Source of the DNA: Anaerolineae bacterium
GTDB taxonomy: Bacteria; Chloroflexota; Anaerolineae; Aggregatilineales; Phototrophicaceae
Assembly (NCBI GenBank): GCA_020849765.1
Contig: JADLAY010000042.1
Span: 1 to 64,000, forward strand
Length of the DNA: 64,000 nt
Direction of reading: 5' to 3'
The notes under the pieces are model-generated. The model was not told where the DNA came from. It did not search any database and saw nothing but the letters and a program-made list of their open reading frames with translations. This document shows, piece by piece, positions 45,476 to 53,878 of the stretch (positions are counted from its first letter, which is position 1; every line of letters starts with the position of its first letter). The position numbers and the translations under genes were made by a program.

Positions 45476-45625
45476 CTTTAGCTTGTAGCGGTTAGCCCTT
45501 AGCTTTTAGCCATTAGCTCTGGGCCACATGTAGAGCACCGGTTGCGCGTCCTCGTGACGCGCAGGATGAGTGTACGCATAAACAGCCAAAAGCCAAAGGC
45601 TAAAAGCTTACAGCCAAAGGCTCAT
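45476..45625. repeat. Family B repeats between divergent thrC and thrB
   Basis: Both halves of this divergent intergenic region are made of family B units, oriented toward the genes: gcctttagcttgtagcggttagcccttagc to the left and agccaaaagccaaaggctaaaagc to the right. In the middle is GCGCGTcctcgtgACGCGC (about 45546-45563). AAAGG motifs at both ends serve as likely ribosome-binding sites. No consensus promoter stands out. Confidence 0.8.
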
Positions 45626-45627
45626 TT

Positions 45628-46569
45628 GTGAGTTTCATCAAAGCTGCTGCGTTTGCCCCTGCCACGGTTGCCAATCTCGGCGTCGGCTTCGACGTGCTCG
45701 GCCTCGCCGTCGGTGAGCCGGGTGACGTCGTCATCGCCGAACGGCGCGATCTGCCCGGCGCTGCCATCCGCGCCATCGAGAACGACGGCGGCAAGCTGCC
45801 ATTGGAGGCGAAGAAGAACACCGCCTGCGTCGCCGCGGAGAGCGCCCTGCGCTTGATCGGCGCACCGGCGGGCGTCTGGCTGACGATCCAGAAGGGGCTG
45901 CCCGCCGCCAGCGGACTCGGCAGCAGCGCGGCCAGCGCGGTCGCGGCAGCGGTGGCCGTCAATGCGCTGTTCGGCGAGCCGCTGCCACGGGGCGATCTGC
46001 TGCCCGCCTGTCTCGACGGCGAGGCGGTCGCCAGCGGCTACCATCCCGATAACGTGGCCCCGGCGCTGTTCGGCGGCATCACGCTCGCCACCGGCCTGAC
46101 CTCCAACCAGATCCACCAACTCCCGGTGCCGGAGAAGCTGCATCTCGCGCTTGTCACGCCGGATCATGCCGTGCCGACGGCGGAGGCGCGCGCCGTGCTG
46201 CCGCCGCTGATTCCGCTCAAGGCGATGGTGACGCAGACGGCCATGATCGCCGCGCTGATCGACGCCCTTCACCGGGGCGACGTGGCGGCGATGGCGCACT
46301 TCATGATGCGCGACGGGGTGGTCGAACCTGCGCGTGCGCATCTGATGCCCAAACTCGACGAGGTACGCGAGGCGGCACGCGAAGCCGGGGCGCTCGGCCT
46401 CGTCATCAGCGGCGCTGGCCCAACGCTGTGCGCCATCTGCGAGACGCAGCGCAGCGCTCAGCTCGTCGCCGTCGCCATGAAGGCGGTCTACGATGGCGTC
46501 GGCATGGCGGCCATGGCCTACGCCACCCACGTCAGCGAGGAAGGCGCGCGCGTGCTCAGCACGGAGTGA
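45628..46569 (+). CDS. thrB: Homoserine kinase
   Basis: The 313-residue GHMP kinase starts at GTG and has FAPATVANLGVGFDVLGLAV, the ATP-binding GLPAASGLGSSAASAVAAAVAVN (motif 2, near residues 90-111), ASGYHPDNVAPALFGG and LVISGAGPTLCAIC near the C terminus. It phosphorylates homoserine for ThrC. AAAGGctcattt before the GTG comes from a family B repeat. The isoleucine pathway does not depend on it here because cimA supplies 2-oxobutyrate. Confidence 0.95.
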   Translation: MSFIKAAAFAPATVANLGVGFDVLGLAVGEPGDVVIAERRDLPGAAIRAIENDGGKLPLEAKKNTACVAAESALRLIGAPAGVWLTIQKGLPAASGLGSSAASAVAAAVAVNALFGEPLPRGDLLPACLDGEAVASGYHPDNVAPALFGGITLATGLTSNQIHQLPVPEKLHLALVTPDHAVPTAEARAVLPPLIPLKAMVTQTAMIAALIDALHRGDVAAMAHFMMRDGVVEPARAHLMPKLDEVREAAREAGALGLVISGAGPTLCAICETQRSAQLVAVAMKAVYDGVGMAAMAYATHVSEEGARVLSTE

Positions 46570-46671
46570 GAGGGAGCGCGCTGTGAGTCGGGACTGTTTG
46601 TTAACTCAACAAGATGAGAGCATTAGGCAAAGCGGAACGGTGGTACGCCGTTTGCGGTGGAGTCGTTTTGC

Positions 46672-46802
46672 GCCGCCGTTGGCTGAAGCCGAACGGCTAG
46701 GTCAAGTCAAGCCCACTAAAGGGGCTACGAAAAGCCAAAACGATTATGAAGCGCCTTTAGTGCGCTTGATACGGTGTAGCCGGGCGTTTCAACGTCCGGC
46801 GA
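46672..46802. repeat. Family A composite stem-loop repeat, complete copy
   Basis: The order is GCCGTTggctgaagccgAACGGC, AGCCCactaaaGGGGCT (46710-46727), GCGCctttagtGCGC (46751-46765) and GCCGGgCGTTtcAACGtCCGGC (about 46778-46800). It is nearly the same as the copy at 37.6 kb. The rest of the 46570-46887 gap holds nothing recognisable. Confidence 0.85.
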
Positions 46803-46887
46803 ACGCGAGCACAATTTACCTCCGTTTGAACAATCCTTGCCATCGGCCCAAGGGTCAAGGTGTTTGATCTAGGGTGGCGTTGAATTT

Positions 46888-49314
46888 CTATGCCACAGGC
46901 TCCAGATGCAGCGCCGCCATGCTACCCCAGGCCGAGTCGGGCGCATTTTCGTAGAGGGCGATGTACTCGGCCAGCGCTTCGTCCGGGCGGCCAATCGCTT
47001 CCAGGATGAATGCACGATGGAATCGATAGGCGTACAGCAGGTCAGGCCGGTCGAGGTCAGCACTCTGCTCATAGGCGATGGAGTCATCAAGCAGGGTCAG
47101 TGCGGCGGCATAATCGCCCGCCGCGAGTGCTTGATTGACAGACCAATACTGCGGTTCGGGCGTTGGGATGGGTGTGGGCGTCGCGGTCGATTCAGCCAGA
47201 GCGTCGAACCGGGCGAATGTTTGACTCTCACTGTCCCACTCATAGCGCAGCGGGGTGCTGCGCCCATCACTCCAGTTAAATGCACCGCCATCAATCGTGG
47301 CGCTGGCTTCGCCGCCGGGAAAAAGAGCCGCAAAATCTGTGACACAAACGTCCTCGTCATACAGCATCGTCACGAGTACATCGCCTTCCATCCGCCACAT
47401 GGTGAGAGCCATATATCCATCGGGTGAGCACTCTGCCCCGCTGCCTCCGATGCCACATGTCGAATCATAGAGGCAGGCCCAGGGTTCGGGAAAAGTACGC
47501 GCGCGCGCCGACTGGAGATAAGCCACGGCGATTCCTGCGTCATCCGGCAAGGGCCACAGATAGATCTTGTCAGCGCGACCAAACGGGTCGATCGCCGGAG
47601 TCGTGACGGCGTAAGTGCCTGTTTCATCTAGTGTAAAGAAGAACGGGGCGAGCATGACCTGTGGCCAGATGAGCCATTCTTCTCGACCGTCGCCGTTCAA
47701 ATCTGCATGGATAGCTCTGCGCGCACCCACGCCAAAATCGTTTACGTAGTCTTCGGGTGAACGATCGGCGGTGAAGGAACGCGTTTGCAGTTCGGCGGCG
47801 ATCAAGGAGGCCACGTCACAGCCGACGCGCGCCGGGGAATAGCGCACGTAGGTGTCGTAATATTGCTCTTGGGTCTCACCCAGGAGGTAATAGCCGGAAT
47901 CCGAGTCGAAGTGCGTTGCGGCACTCGTGTACGCTGCCATGCATGCACCCATCGGGGTATCCTGCGCGGCAGCTAGAGCCTCGACGAGGTAGCGCACCGG
48001 CTCATAGGTAAATGCCTGATCGCGCAGAGGGTCGAGTATCTCGTGGGCTTTCTCCGGCTGCCCTGTCAGTTGGTAAGCCAATGCCATCCGTGCTATGTGA
48101 TACTCGTCGTAGGTGAGTCGGCGATCACGTGCGTAGTGGCGCCACAGTTCGTCGCCTTCCACATCAGTCTCATCGGGATCGATGAAGGGCGGTAGGTTCA
48201 AAGCCCGTTCGTAACGCTCCAGTGCGCGCTCGTAATCGCCAGTCCACATCGCCTCCTCTGCCTGGCGGCGGGCGCAGTTCTGCGAATCCTCTGGGAAATC
48301 GTGACGCTCGTCGATTTGTACGTAGCGATCCTGCGCCCCATCCCAATCCAGGATCCTGGTGTGGCGGGCGAGGCACCGCCAGTTATCCAGATAGACTTGA
48401 TGCTGGAGGATCTCCTGCGAGGCATCGCCATCGAGGTTGCTGAATTCCCAGGTGATGTCGCGCGGGACGGCACCCTGGCAGACTCCGGCGTCTTCACCGT
48501 AGGCGGTTATTGAGTAAGGATACTCGCGCTCATTTCCAGTCGCGGCAAGATCAACAAGGCGACCGTCCCGCCAGCCGAGAACATAGAGGCGCCCCGTGTT
48601 CTCATAACCCATGCCGGGCCCGCCGAACGTCTCGCCGCCCCTCAACACCAACCATTCCGGTAGACCGTCGGCGTTGATGTCCTCGAAACCGTAGTCGACC
48701 TGACCGCCTTCGCCAAAGTTGGTGACAGCGCTGTCGGTCCCGTAGCCCTCCCAGGGCAAAGGAGATTCGACGAACTCGTATCCACTGCCGGTGTATTGGA
48801 CGACGAGATAATTCACATAATCGGCTTGATAGCGACAGTCGTAGCGGTCGGTTCGTTCGCCTTTGATAACATCCAACACGAATTCATCCTGACCATCGCC
48901 GTCGAAGTCGCGCGGTGTGACGCCAATCCTGAAGTCGGCAAACGTCAGCTCGCTGCTGCCTCTGAGATCGGGCTGCGTTTGGCGCAGCCAGGCGGCAAGA
49001 ATCGCTTCGACCCATTGGCCGCGTTTCCAAAAAGTGCCGTCTTGCCCAATGCCCATCGCGTCGTAGGTCGCCAGAATCTGTTCGTAATCGACCGCGCTCA
49101 GATCGGGAAAGCGCCAGAAGAGGGCGTTGGTCAAGTTGGGGTAGAGCGTGCGAGTCGGCCACACTTCCTGATCAGCCTGCTGCCCGGCAATCTCGGCGAT
49201 GCGGGTGACGTATTCGTCTGCGCTCGGCGTGCGCAGGTGATAAGCCGTGACGTCCTGCGCTCTCACTTGCGTGCAGAGGAGCAGACCAAGTATGACGAAT
49301 GTGGTGATGCGCAT
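46888..49314 (-). CDS. Large secreted protein with FG-GAP-like repeats and TPR segments
   Basis: The 808-residue protein has a signal peptide (RITTFVILGLLLCTQVRAQ). Four Asp-rich FG-GAP/VCBS-like calcium loops are spread through it: DFDGDGQDEFVLDV, DINADGLPEWLVLRGG, NLDGDASQEIL and DLNGDGREEWLIW. A TPR-like pair is around AEEAMWTGDYERALERYERAL, and another at the C terminus (ALAAGDYAAALTLLDDSI and GRPDEALAEYIALYENAP), after a Thr/Pro linker. No catalytic domain is visible. It is probably an exported binding or assembly protein. Confidence 0.75.
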   Translation of the reverse strand: MRITTFVILGLLLCTQVRAQDVTAYHLRTPSADEYVTRIAEIAGQQADQEVWPTRTLYPNLTNALFWRFPDLSAVDYEQILATYDAMGIGQDGTFWKRGQWVEAILAAWLRQTQPDLRGSSELTFADFRIGVTPRDFDGDGQDEFVLDVIKGERTDRYDCRYQADYVNYLVVQYTGSGYEFVESPLPWEGYGTDSAVTNFGEGGQVDYGFEDINADGLPEWLVLRGGETFGGPGMGYENTGRLYVLGWRDGRLVDLAATGNEREYPYSITAYGEDAGVCQGAVPRDITWEFSNLDGDASQEILQHQVYLDNWRCLARHTRILDWDGAQDRYVQIDERHDFPEDSQNCARRQAEEAMWTGDYERALERYERALNLPPFIDPDETDVEGDELWRHYARDRRLTYDEYHIARMALAYQLTGQPEKAHEILDPLRDQAFTYEPVRYLVEALAAAQDTPMGACMAAYTSAATHFDSDSGYYLLGETQEQYYDTYVRYSPARVGCDVASLIAAELQTRSFTADRSPEDYVNDFGVGARRAIHADLNGDGREEWLIWPQVMLAPFFFTLDETGTYAVTTPAIDPFGRADKIYLWPLPDDAGIAVAYLQSARARTFPEPWACLYDSTCGIGGSGAECSPDGYMALTMWRMEGDVLVTMLYDEDVCVTDFAALFPGGEASATIDGGAFNWSDGRSTPLRYEWDSESQTFARFDALAESTATPTPIPTPEPQYWSVNQALAAGDYAAALTLLDDSIAYEQSADLDRPDLLYAYRFHRAFILEAIGRPDEALAEYIALYENAPDSAWGSMAALHLEPVA

Positions 49315-49433
49315 CGTGAGGCTTCCTACGGGCTGATGAGAATATTTCCCATCTTAAGCCTGCTCACGCCCTGCGTCGTGTAAGCGTCGTCAATGCGCAG
49401 ATTAACCGTTTCCTTAGCGGGACATGGATTGGC

Positions 49434-49680
49434 CTAGCCCGCCCCGCGTCCCAGCAGCGCCAGCATCAGCCCCGGATGATCGGTGCACAGCTTGGGGATG
49501 CCGAGGGCTTGCATGGCGCGCAGCGTCGGCGCGTCGTTGACCTCCCAGGCGTGGATGTCGACCCCGCCATCGCGGATCGTGGCGACGACATCCGGCGACA
49601 ACTGCGACGGATGCAGATGAAACCGGACGCCGCGCGCTCTGGCGTGGGTCATGGCCTGCTCAATGATGCCGAAAGGGAGA
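49434..49680 (-). pseudogene. Glycerophosphodiester phosphodiesterase, C-terminal remnant
   Basis: About 80 residues remain, in frame from NLPFGIIEQAMTHARARG through the diagnostic VDIHAWEVNDAPTLRAMQALG and LCTDHPGLML. GDPD enzymes are about 240 residues; the N-terminal catalytic HRG region and metal ligands are missing. It ends abruptly where the small TPR-like gene begins, without any spacer, so a deletion or rearrangement fused the two. Confidence 0.8.
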
Positions 49681-49681
49681 T

Positions 49682-49933
49682 TTAGCCAGCGCTGTTCGCC
49701 AGCGAGTTTTCGCCGAGTCGCTGCCGCAGGAAGTCGTAGGCTTCCGTGTGCTTGGGATCGTGCGCCAACGCTCGCCGCGCGTAGCGGATCGCCAATTCGC
49801 CGTCGTCACATAAGCTGGCGGCGATCATGAGCGCTTCCGCGCTGACGTGGTCGCGCAGCATAGCTTCGACCTGAGCGCGCGCGCGTTCACACTGGCCTTG
49901 TTCTACGAGGGATTTGATATGTTGAAGAGACAC
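49682..49933 (-). CDS. Small TPR-like protein
   Basis: GTG at 49933 is favoured by AGGAGGCACG directly upstream, giving 83 residues; an in-frame ATG at 49969 lacks a site. The pattern CERARAQVEAMLRDHVSAEALMIAASL and ELAIRYARRALAHDPKHTEAYDFL reads as two TPR-type helix pairs. The function is unknown. Its C terminus (LANSAG) ends in sequence shared with the GDPD remnant. Confidence 0.6.
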   Translation of the reverse strand: MSLQHIKSLVEQGQCERARAQVEAMLRDHVSAEALMIAASLCDDGELAIRYARRALAHDPKHTEAYDFLRQRLGENSLANSAG

Positions 49934-50105
49934 CGTGCCTCCTGATGACCTCAATTCATCACGAATCATAACCCGGCCCGAAGGCGAAGTTACTCAATAC
50001 TGACTTAATTCATGAGAATTTCGGGAAGGTTGTCACCTCTTCTGTTAAGTGATGATTTACCGGTGTTAAGGGACGTCTCGCATGCACCCTATTGCGCGCG
50101 CTGTG

Positions 50106-50111
50106 TATAAT
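50106..50111 (+). promoter_or_regulatory. Extended -10 box of the aldehyde dehydrogenase gene
   Basis: TGTATAAT places transcription start near 50118, inside the open frame that extends up to 50082, which supports the ATG at 50151 as the true start. Confidence 0.55.
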
Positions 50112-50150
50112 CCCGGCATCCTCGTTGCAGTTGCAGAAAGCGATGTTCGC

Positions 50151-51641
50151 ATGTCACAGACAGTCCACAATTTCATCAACGGCCAGTGGGTTCCGGCGCA
50201 GTCGGGCGAGACGTTCGCCTCGTACAATCCCGCGACCGAAGCACTGCTCGCGCAGGCGGCCAAGAGCGGCCCGGCTGACGTCGCCGCCGCCGTCGACGCC
50301 GCGCAGAAGGCATACAAAGGCTGGCGCCTGACCCCCGCGCCGCGCCGTGGCGAAATCCTGTTCAAGGTCGCGCAGATCCTGGCCGAGCGCAAGGAAGAAC
50401 TGTCGCGCCTGATGACGCAGGAGATGGGCAAGATCCTGAGCGAGGCCCGCGGTGACGTTCAGGAAGCGATCGACATGGCGTACTACATGGGCGGCGAGGG
50501 CAGGCGGCTGCTCGGCTACACGGCGCCGGTCGAGATGCCGAACAAATTTGGCATGGCGATCCGCGATTCGGCGGGCGTCGTCGCGCTGGTCACGCCGTGG
50601 AACTTCCCGGTCGCCGTCCCCAGTTGGAAGATGCTGCCCGCGCTGGTCGCCGGTAATGCCGTCATCTGGAAGCCGAGCGAAGAAACCCCGGCCATGAGCG
50701 CGGCCTTCGTCCAGGTCTTCGCCGATGCCGGGCTGCCCGCGGGCGTGCTCAACCTCGTCCTTGGCGCAGGCGATGTTGGCGCGGCGCTGGTCGAACAGCC
50801 CGCCGTGCGCGTCATTTCGTTCACCGGCAGCACGACGACCGGCCTCAAGGTCTACAGCCAGGCGGCGGCGCAGGGCAAGAAGGTCAGCCTGGAGATGGGC
50901 GGCAAGAACGCGATCATCGTGATGGACGACGCCAACCTCGACCTGGCCGTGCAGGCGATCACATGGAGCGCCTTCGGCACGACCGGCCAGCGCTGCACCG
51001 CCACCAGCCGCCTGATCGTGCAGAGCGGCATCAAGCCGAAGCTGCTTGAGGCGCTGGTCGCCAAAGGGCAGTCGCTCAAGGTCGGCGATGGGCTGGACGA
51101 GTCGGTCGACGTCGGCCCGCTCGTCAACGAGAAGGCGATGGCCAAGGTCGAGCACTACGTGCAGATCGGCAAGGGCGAAGGCGCGCGGGCGCTGATCGGC
51201 GGGGCGCGCATCGCAGGATCGGGCTACTTCTACCAGCCGACCCTGTTCGACAACGTCTCGCGTGACATGGTCGTCGCCCGCGAGGAGATCTTCGGCCCGG
51301 TGCTCTCGATCGTCGAGGTGAAGGATCTGGACGACGCCATCGACGTCAACAACAGCGTCATCTACGGCCTGTCGAGCAGCATCTTCACCGAGAACGTCAA
51401 TGCGGCCTTCCGCGCCATCCGTGACCTGGCGACCGGCATCGTCTACATCAACCACGGCACGACCGGCGCCGAGATTCAGTTCCCGTTCGGCGGCACGCGC
51501 GGCACCGGCAACGGCATGCGCGAGGCCGGGCAGACGGCGCTCGACAGCTTCACCGAGTGGAAGTCGGTTTACGTCGATTTCAGCGGGCGTCTCCAGCGTG
51601 CGCAGATCGACACCGACGCCGTCCTGGGCGAGATGAACTAA
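50151..51641 (+). CDS. NAD(P)-dependent aldehyde dehydrogenase
   Basis: The 496-residue ALDH has FINGQWVPAQSGETF, TPWNFPVAVPSWKMLPAL, the cofactor loop FTGSTTTGLKVY, catalytic Glu in SLEMGGKNAIIVMDD and catalytic Cys in FGTTGQRCTATSRL, then EEIFGPVLSIVEV. The C-terminal PFGGTRGTGNGMREAG and YVDFSGRLQRAQID resemble ALDH7/ketoglutarate-semialdehyde-type enzymes. The aldehyde substrate is not certain; a sugar acid or lysine catabolism intermediate is plausible. It stands alone. Confidence 0.92.
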   Translation: MSQTVHNFINGQWVPAQSGETFASYNPATEALLAQAAKSGPADVAAAVDAAQKAYKGWRLTPAPRRGEILFKVAQILAERKEELSRLMTQEMGKILSEARGDVQEAIDMAYYMGGEGRRLLGYTAPVEMPNKFGMAIRDSAGVVALVTPWNFPVAVPSWKMLPALVAGNAVIWKPSEETPAMSAAFVQVFADAGLPAGVLNLVLGAGDVGAALVEQPAVRVISFTGSTTTGLKVYSQAAAQGKKVSLEMGGKNAIIVMDDANLDLAVQAITWSAFGTTGQRCTATSRLIVQSGIKPKLLEALVAKGQSLKVGDGLDESVDVGPLVNEKAMAKVEHYVQIGKGEGARALIGGARIAGSGYFYQPTLFDNVSRDMVVAREEIFGPVLSIVEVKDLDDAIDVNNSVIYGLSSSIFTENVNAAFRAIRDLATGIVYINHGTTGAEIQFPFGGTRGTGNGMREAGQTALDSFTEWKSVYVDFSGRLQRAQIDTDAVLGEMN

Positions 51642-51707
51642 CGCAGCAGCCGGTAGGCGGATTTGACATTGTGGGGGTAATGCATCAATAATCCGGTGAA
51701 GGCACGT

Positions 51708-51735
51708 GTAGGGGCGCATCATGATGCGCCCCTAC
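51708..51735. repeat. Family D perfect palindrome
   Basis: A 28-bp perfect palindrome begins GTAGGGGCGCATCA at 51708 and ends at 51735. It follows the aldehyde dehydrogenase stop by 66 bp and may serve as its transcript end. Confidence 0.75.
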
Positions 51736-51829
51736 GAATTCTAAAGACCCCTCATGGCCCTAAGTCGTCACATCGCACATTGTTTTCTCGACCTCGCCAT
51801 CCCTCCTGACAATCTCCACCGCAACACGC

Positions 51830-51835
51830 TATAAT
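51830..51835 (+). promoter_or_regulatory. Consensus -10 box of the first cohesin-like gene
   Basis: TATAAT at 51830-51835 would start transcription near 51842, downstream of the most 5' ATG (51838); translation should begin at the ATG at 51874. Confidence 0.6.
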
Positions 51836-51873
51836 CAATGCTTACTACTCGACTGAGGAACGTCTTATTCAGT

Positions 51874-52686
51874 ATGATCGGCCACTCTCGATGGCATGGG
51901 CCCTTGAAGCGGGCGGCGCGCCTGCGTACGCCTGCCCTGCCTGACCACCGTTCGGTTGTGCACGTCTCGCTCATTGTCGCGATCGCGCTCTGCCTGCTGT
52001 CGGTATCGAGCAGCTTCGGGCAGGCGACGCCGGCGGTCTCCATCGGTTTAAGCGAGCGGACGGCGCACGAGGGCGAGACGATCCTGGCACACGTCTACAT
52101 CAGCGGCGTCAACAACCTGGCTGAAGCCGACGTCGGCATCGCCGTCGACGAACGCTGTCTGCGCATCGTCGACCGCTTCACGGGCACACTGCTGCCGGAT
52201 ACGGGCGGCGGGGTGACGGCGCTCTCGACCGGCGACGAGCACGAAACTCGCCTGGGCGTGGCCGTCACCGACCGATCAATGCTGGCAAACGGCGGCGGCA
52301 TCTTCTACTCGGTGCAGGTGCACGTCGTCTGCACGTCGGGCGCGGCGCCAATCGAGATCACCTATGCCGAATTGAGCGCCTACCCGGATGGGGACGCCGA
52401 CCCCGCGGAGCCGCGCACCTATACCATGGCCGATGGCACGCTGACTATCGCCAGTGCGCAGCTGCAGATCGGCCCGGTGGAAGAGCAGACACCGCTACCG
52501 CCCACGCCGACCCCGCTTCCCACGCCAACTCTCGATCCCGTGACAGTTGAGACAGAGCAAGCAATGACGCGCTCGCTCAGCACGCTCAACATCGCCCTCT
52601 ACGTCTTGCTGGCCGTGATGGGCGTCTGCCTCGTGCTGCTGTTCCTATGGCTGGCGCGGCGCGTCATCGGGCGGTTCTATCACTGA
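51874..52686 (+). CDS. Membrane-anchored cohesin-like protein
   Basis: The 270-residue product has an internal export signal (VVHVSLIVAIALCLLSVSSSFG, about residues 32-52), a cohesin-like beta domain (about 55-195), a Thr/Pro linker (PLPPTPTPLPTPTLDP), and one C-terminal membrane helix followed by ARRVIGRFYH. The domain shows cohesin features: TAHEGETILAHVYISGVNNLAEADVGI, then LANGGGIFYSVQVHV. Two Cys (in ERCLRIVDR and VHVVCTSG) are shared with the paralogue at 54.9 kb and may pair. Topology predicts that the domain is displayed outside. Its likely partners are the dockerin-like proteins downstream. Confidence 0.75.
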   Translation: MIGHSRWHGPLKRAARLRTPALPDHRSVVHVSLIVAIALCLLSVSSSFGQATPAVSIGLSERTAHEGETILAHVYISGVNNLAEADVGIAVDERCLRIVDRFTGTLLPDTGGGVTALSTGDEHETRLGVAVTDRSMLANGGGIFYSVQVHVVCTSGAAPIEITYAELSAYPDGDADPAEPRTYTMADGTLTIASAQLQIGPVEEQTPLPPTPTPLPTPTLDPVTVETEQAMTRSLSTLNIALYVLLAVMGVCLVLLFLWLARRVIGRFYH

Positions 52687-52781
52687 GCCGGGCAGCTGGC
52701 GGCGGAACTGTCGTAGAATAGGGCAGGCGGGAAGATGCAGCAATTTGCTTCCGCCCGAGTGAGCTTTTGGGAGTAATCGCC

Positions 52782-53345
52782 GTGGTTCTGCAGCAGGAAA
52801 AACACTACACGGTCGAAGAGTTCGAAGCGATTGCCGACGCACCGGAAAATGCGGATCGCCTGCTCGAATTGATCGACGGGGAGATTGTGGAAAAAGTGCC
52901 GACCGAAGAACACGGATTACTCAGTTCGAATATCATTGGCCCGCTCTGGGTTTGGGTGCAGACGCATCGCAAGGGCAGGGTGGTCGTCGAAGTGCGGCAT
53001 CGTACCCTCAAAGACCAGCACAATGCGCGTATCCCGGACATCTCATATCGTGAGACGAACGACCCGCCTGTGAGGAAAGGCAGCGTGCCCCAGATGCCTG
53101 ACTTCGCAGTGGAGATCAAGTCGCCAACCGACAGTCTCAAGACGCTGCGTGAGAAGGTTCGCTACTATCTCAATAACGGGACGCGGTTGGCCTGGATCGT
53201 CATCTCGGAAAAGCAGATCGTGGATGTCTACGCGCCGGACATGGAAGATCTGCTCATCGCGACCGACATGCTCGACGGCGGCGATGTGCTGCCCGGTTTC
53301 ACGATGGCCGTCAAGGACATCTTCGCCGACCCCGCGCAGGCCTAG
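52782..53345 (+). CDS. Uma2 family (DUF820) putative endonuclease
   Basis: GTG at 52782 follows GGGAG and gives 187 residues. It contains HYTVEEFEAIADAPENADRL, LELIDGEIVEKVP, ARIPDISYRETND and FAVEIKSPTDSLKTL, ending VLPGFTMAVKDIFADPAQA. It resembles the gene at 42981 strongly, and its 3' end is duplicated as the fragment at 57.44 kb. It interrupts the cohesin/dockerin-like set and seems unrelated to it. Confidence 0.86.
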   Translation: MVLQQEKHYTVEEFEAIADAPENADRLLELIDGEIVEKVPTEEHGLLSSNIIGPLWVWVQTHRKGRVVVEVRHRTLKDQHNARIPDISYRETNDPPVRKGSVPQMPDFAVEIKSPTDSLKTLREKVRYYLNNGTRLAWIVISEKQIVDVYAPDMEDLLIATDMLDGGDVLPGFTMAVKDIFADPAQA

Positions 53346-53488
53346 ACGGGCGACATCCCCAGCGCCGACGGCGCGCGCCTGATAATAGCCACCACGGTTC
53401 ACCCGCGTACGCCACTCACATTCGCAATTAGTTCCTCGCTGCGCGCTCGACCGTATGCGGCGTGCTCGGATTCATTCGATCAGAAGAA

Positions 53489-53517
53489 TTGAGATTGGAT
53501 AAATAAGTCTTTATGCT
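53489..53517 (+). promoter_or_regulatory. Promoter of the dockerin-like gene
   Basis: TTGAGA (53489-53494), a 17-bp spacer and TATGCT (53512-53517) predict a transcript with an untranslated leader of about 350 nt before the ATG at 53879. Confidence 0.55.
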
Positions 53518-53524
53518 TCGCAAT

Positions 53525-53878
53525 GTGGTCAATGTCATATTATTTATGTGACAAACGTCATCAAAACATGATCGGGCTGCAAATTGAGGCTCGAACGCAG
53601 ACGGGTTAGTGTCGTGAAAGCTATTGGATGATGTGTCAAGGGGAGCAGCTTTTGCGCACTGACGCAGGTTCATGCGCGGGGAGAAAGACCCTTTATGCAG
53701 CTTTGAGATCGCTTGTGGCGCTTACCCACCTGAGGGTAGGGAACGGATCAGCTTCGATCTCGACGTGTCCTGATAGCGACTCTTGTTTTGATTACGCGCA
53801 CTTGCGCGGGGCACCCAACAAAGGTTTGGTCGTCAATGTCGAAGTAACGAAGCGATGTGAGTAAGGGGAAGCACGACA
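53525..53878 (+). other. Long 5' leader, possibly structured
   Basis: The region between the predicted promoter and the dockerin-like gene is AT-richer at its start and holds hairpins TACCC-acctga-GGGTA (near 53728), GATCAG...CTGAT (53748-53775) and GCGC-actt-GCGC (near 53799). I matched no riboswitch consensus. The gene's own site is AAGGGGAAGC before the ATG. Confidence 0.4.

Noticed and set aside
45628..46569. Antisense 302-codon frame over thrB
   Set aside because: The GHMP kinase motifs on the sense strand are complete; the antisense frame is a shadow.
53670..53760. GAGAAAGACCCTTTATGCAG resembles a conserved 23S rRNA segment, and AACGGATCAG another
   Set aside because: The matches are about 20 bases long at most, with no rRNA sequence around them; probably chance within a leader RNA.
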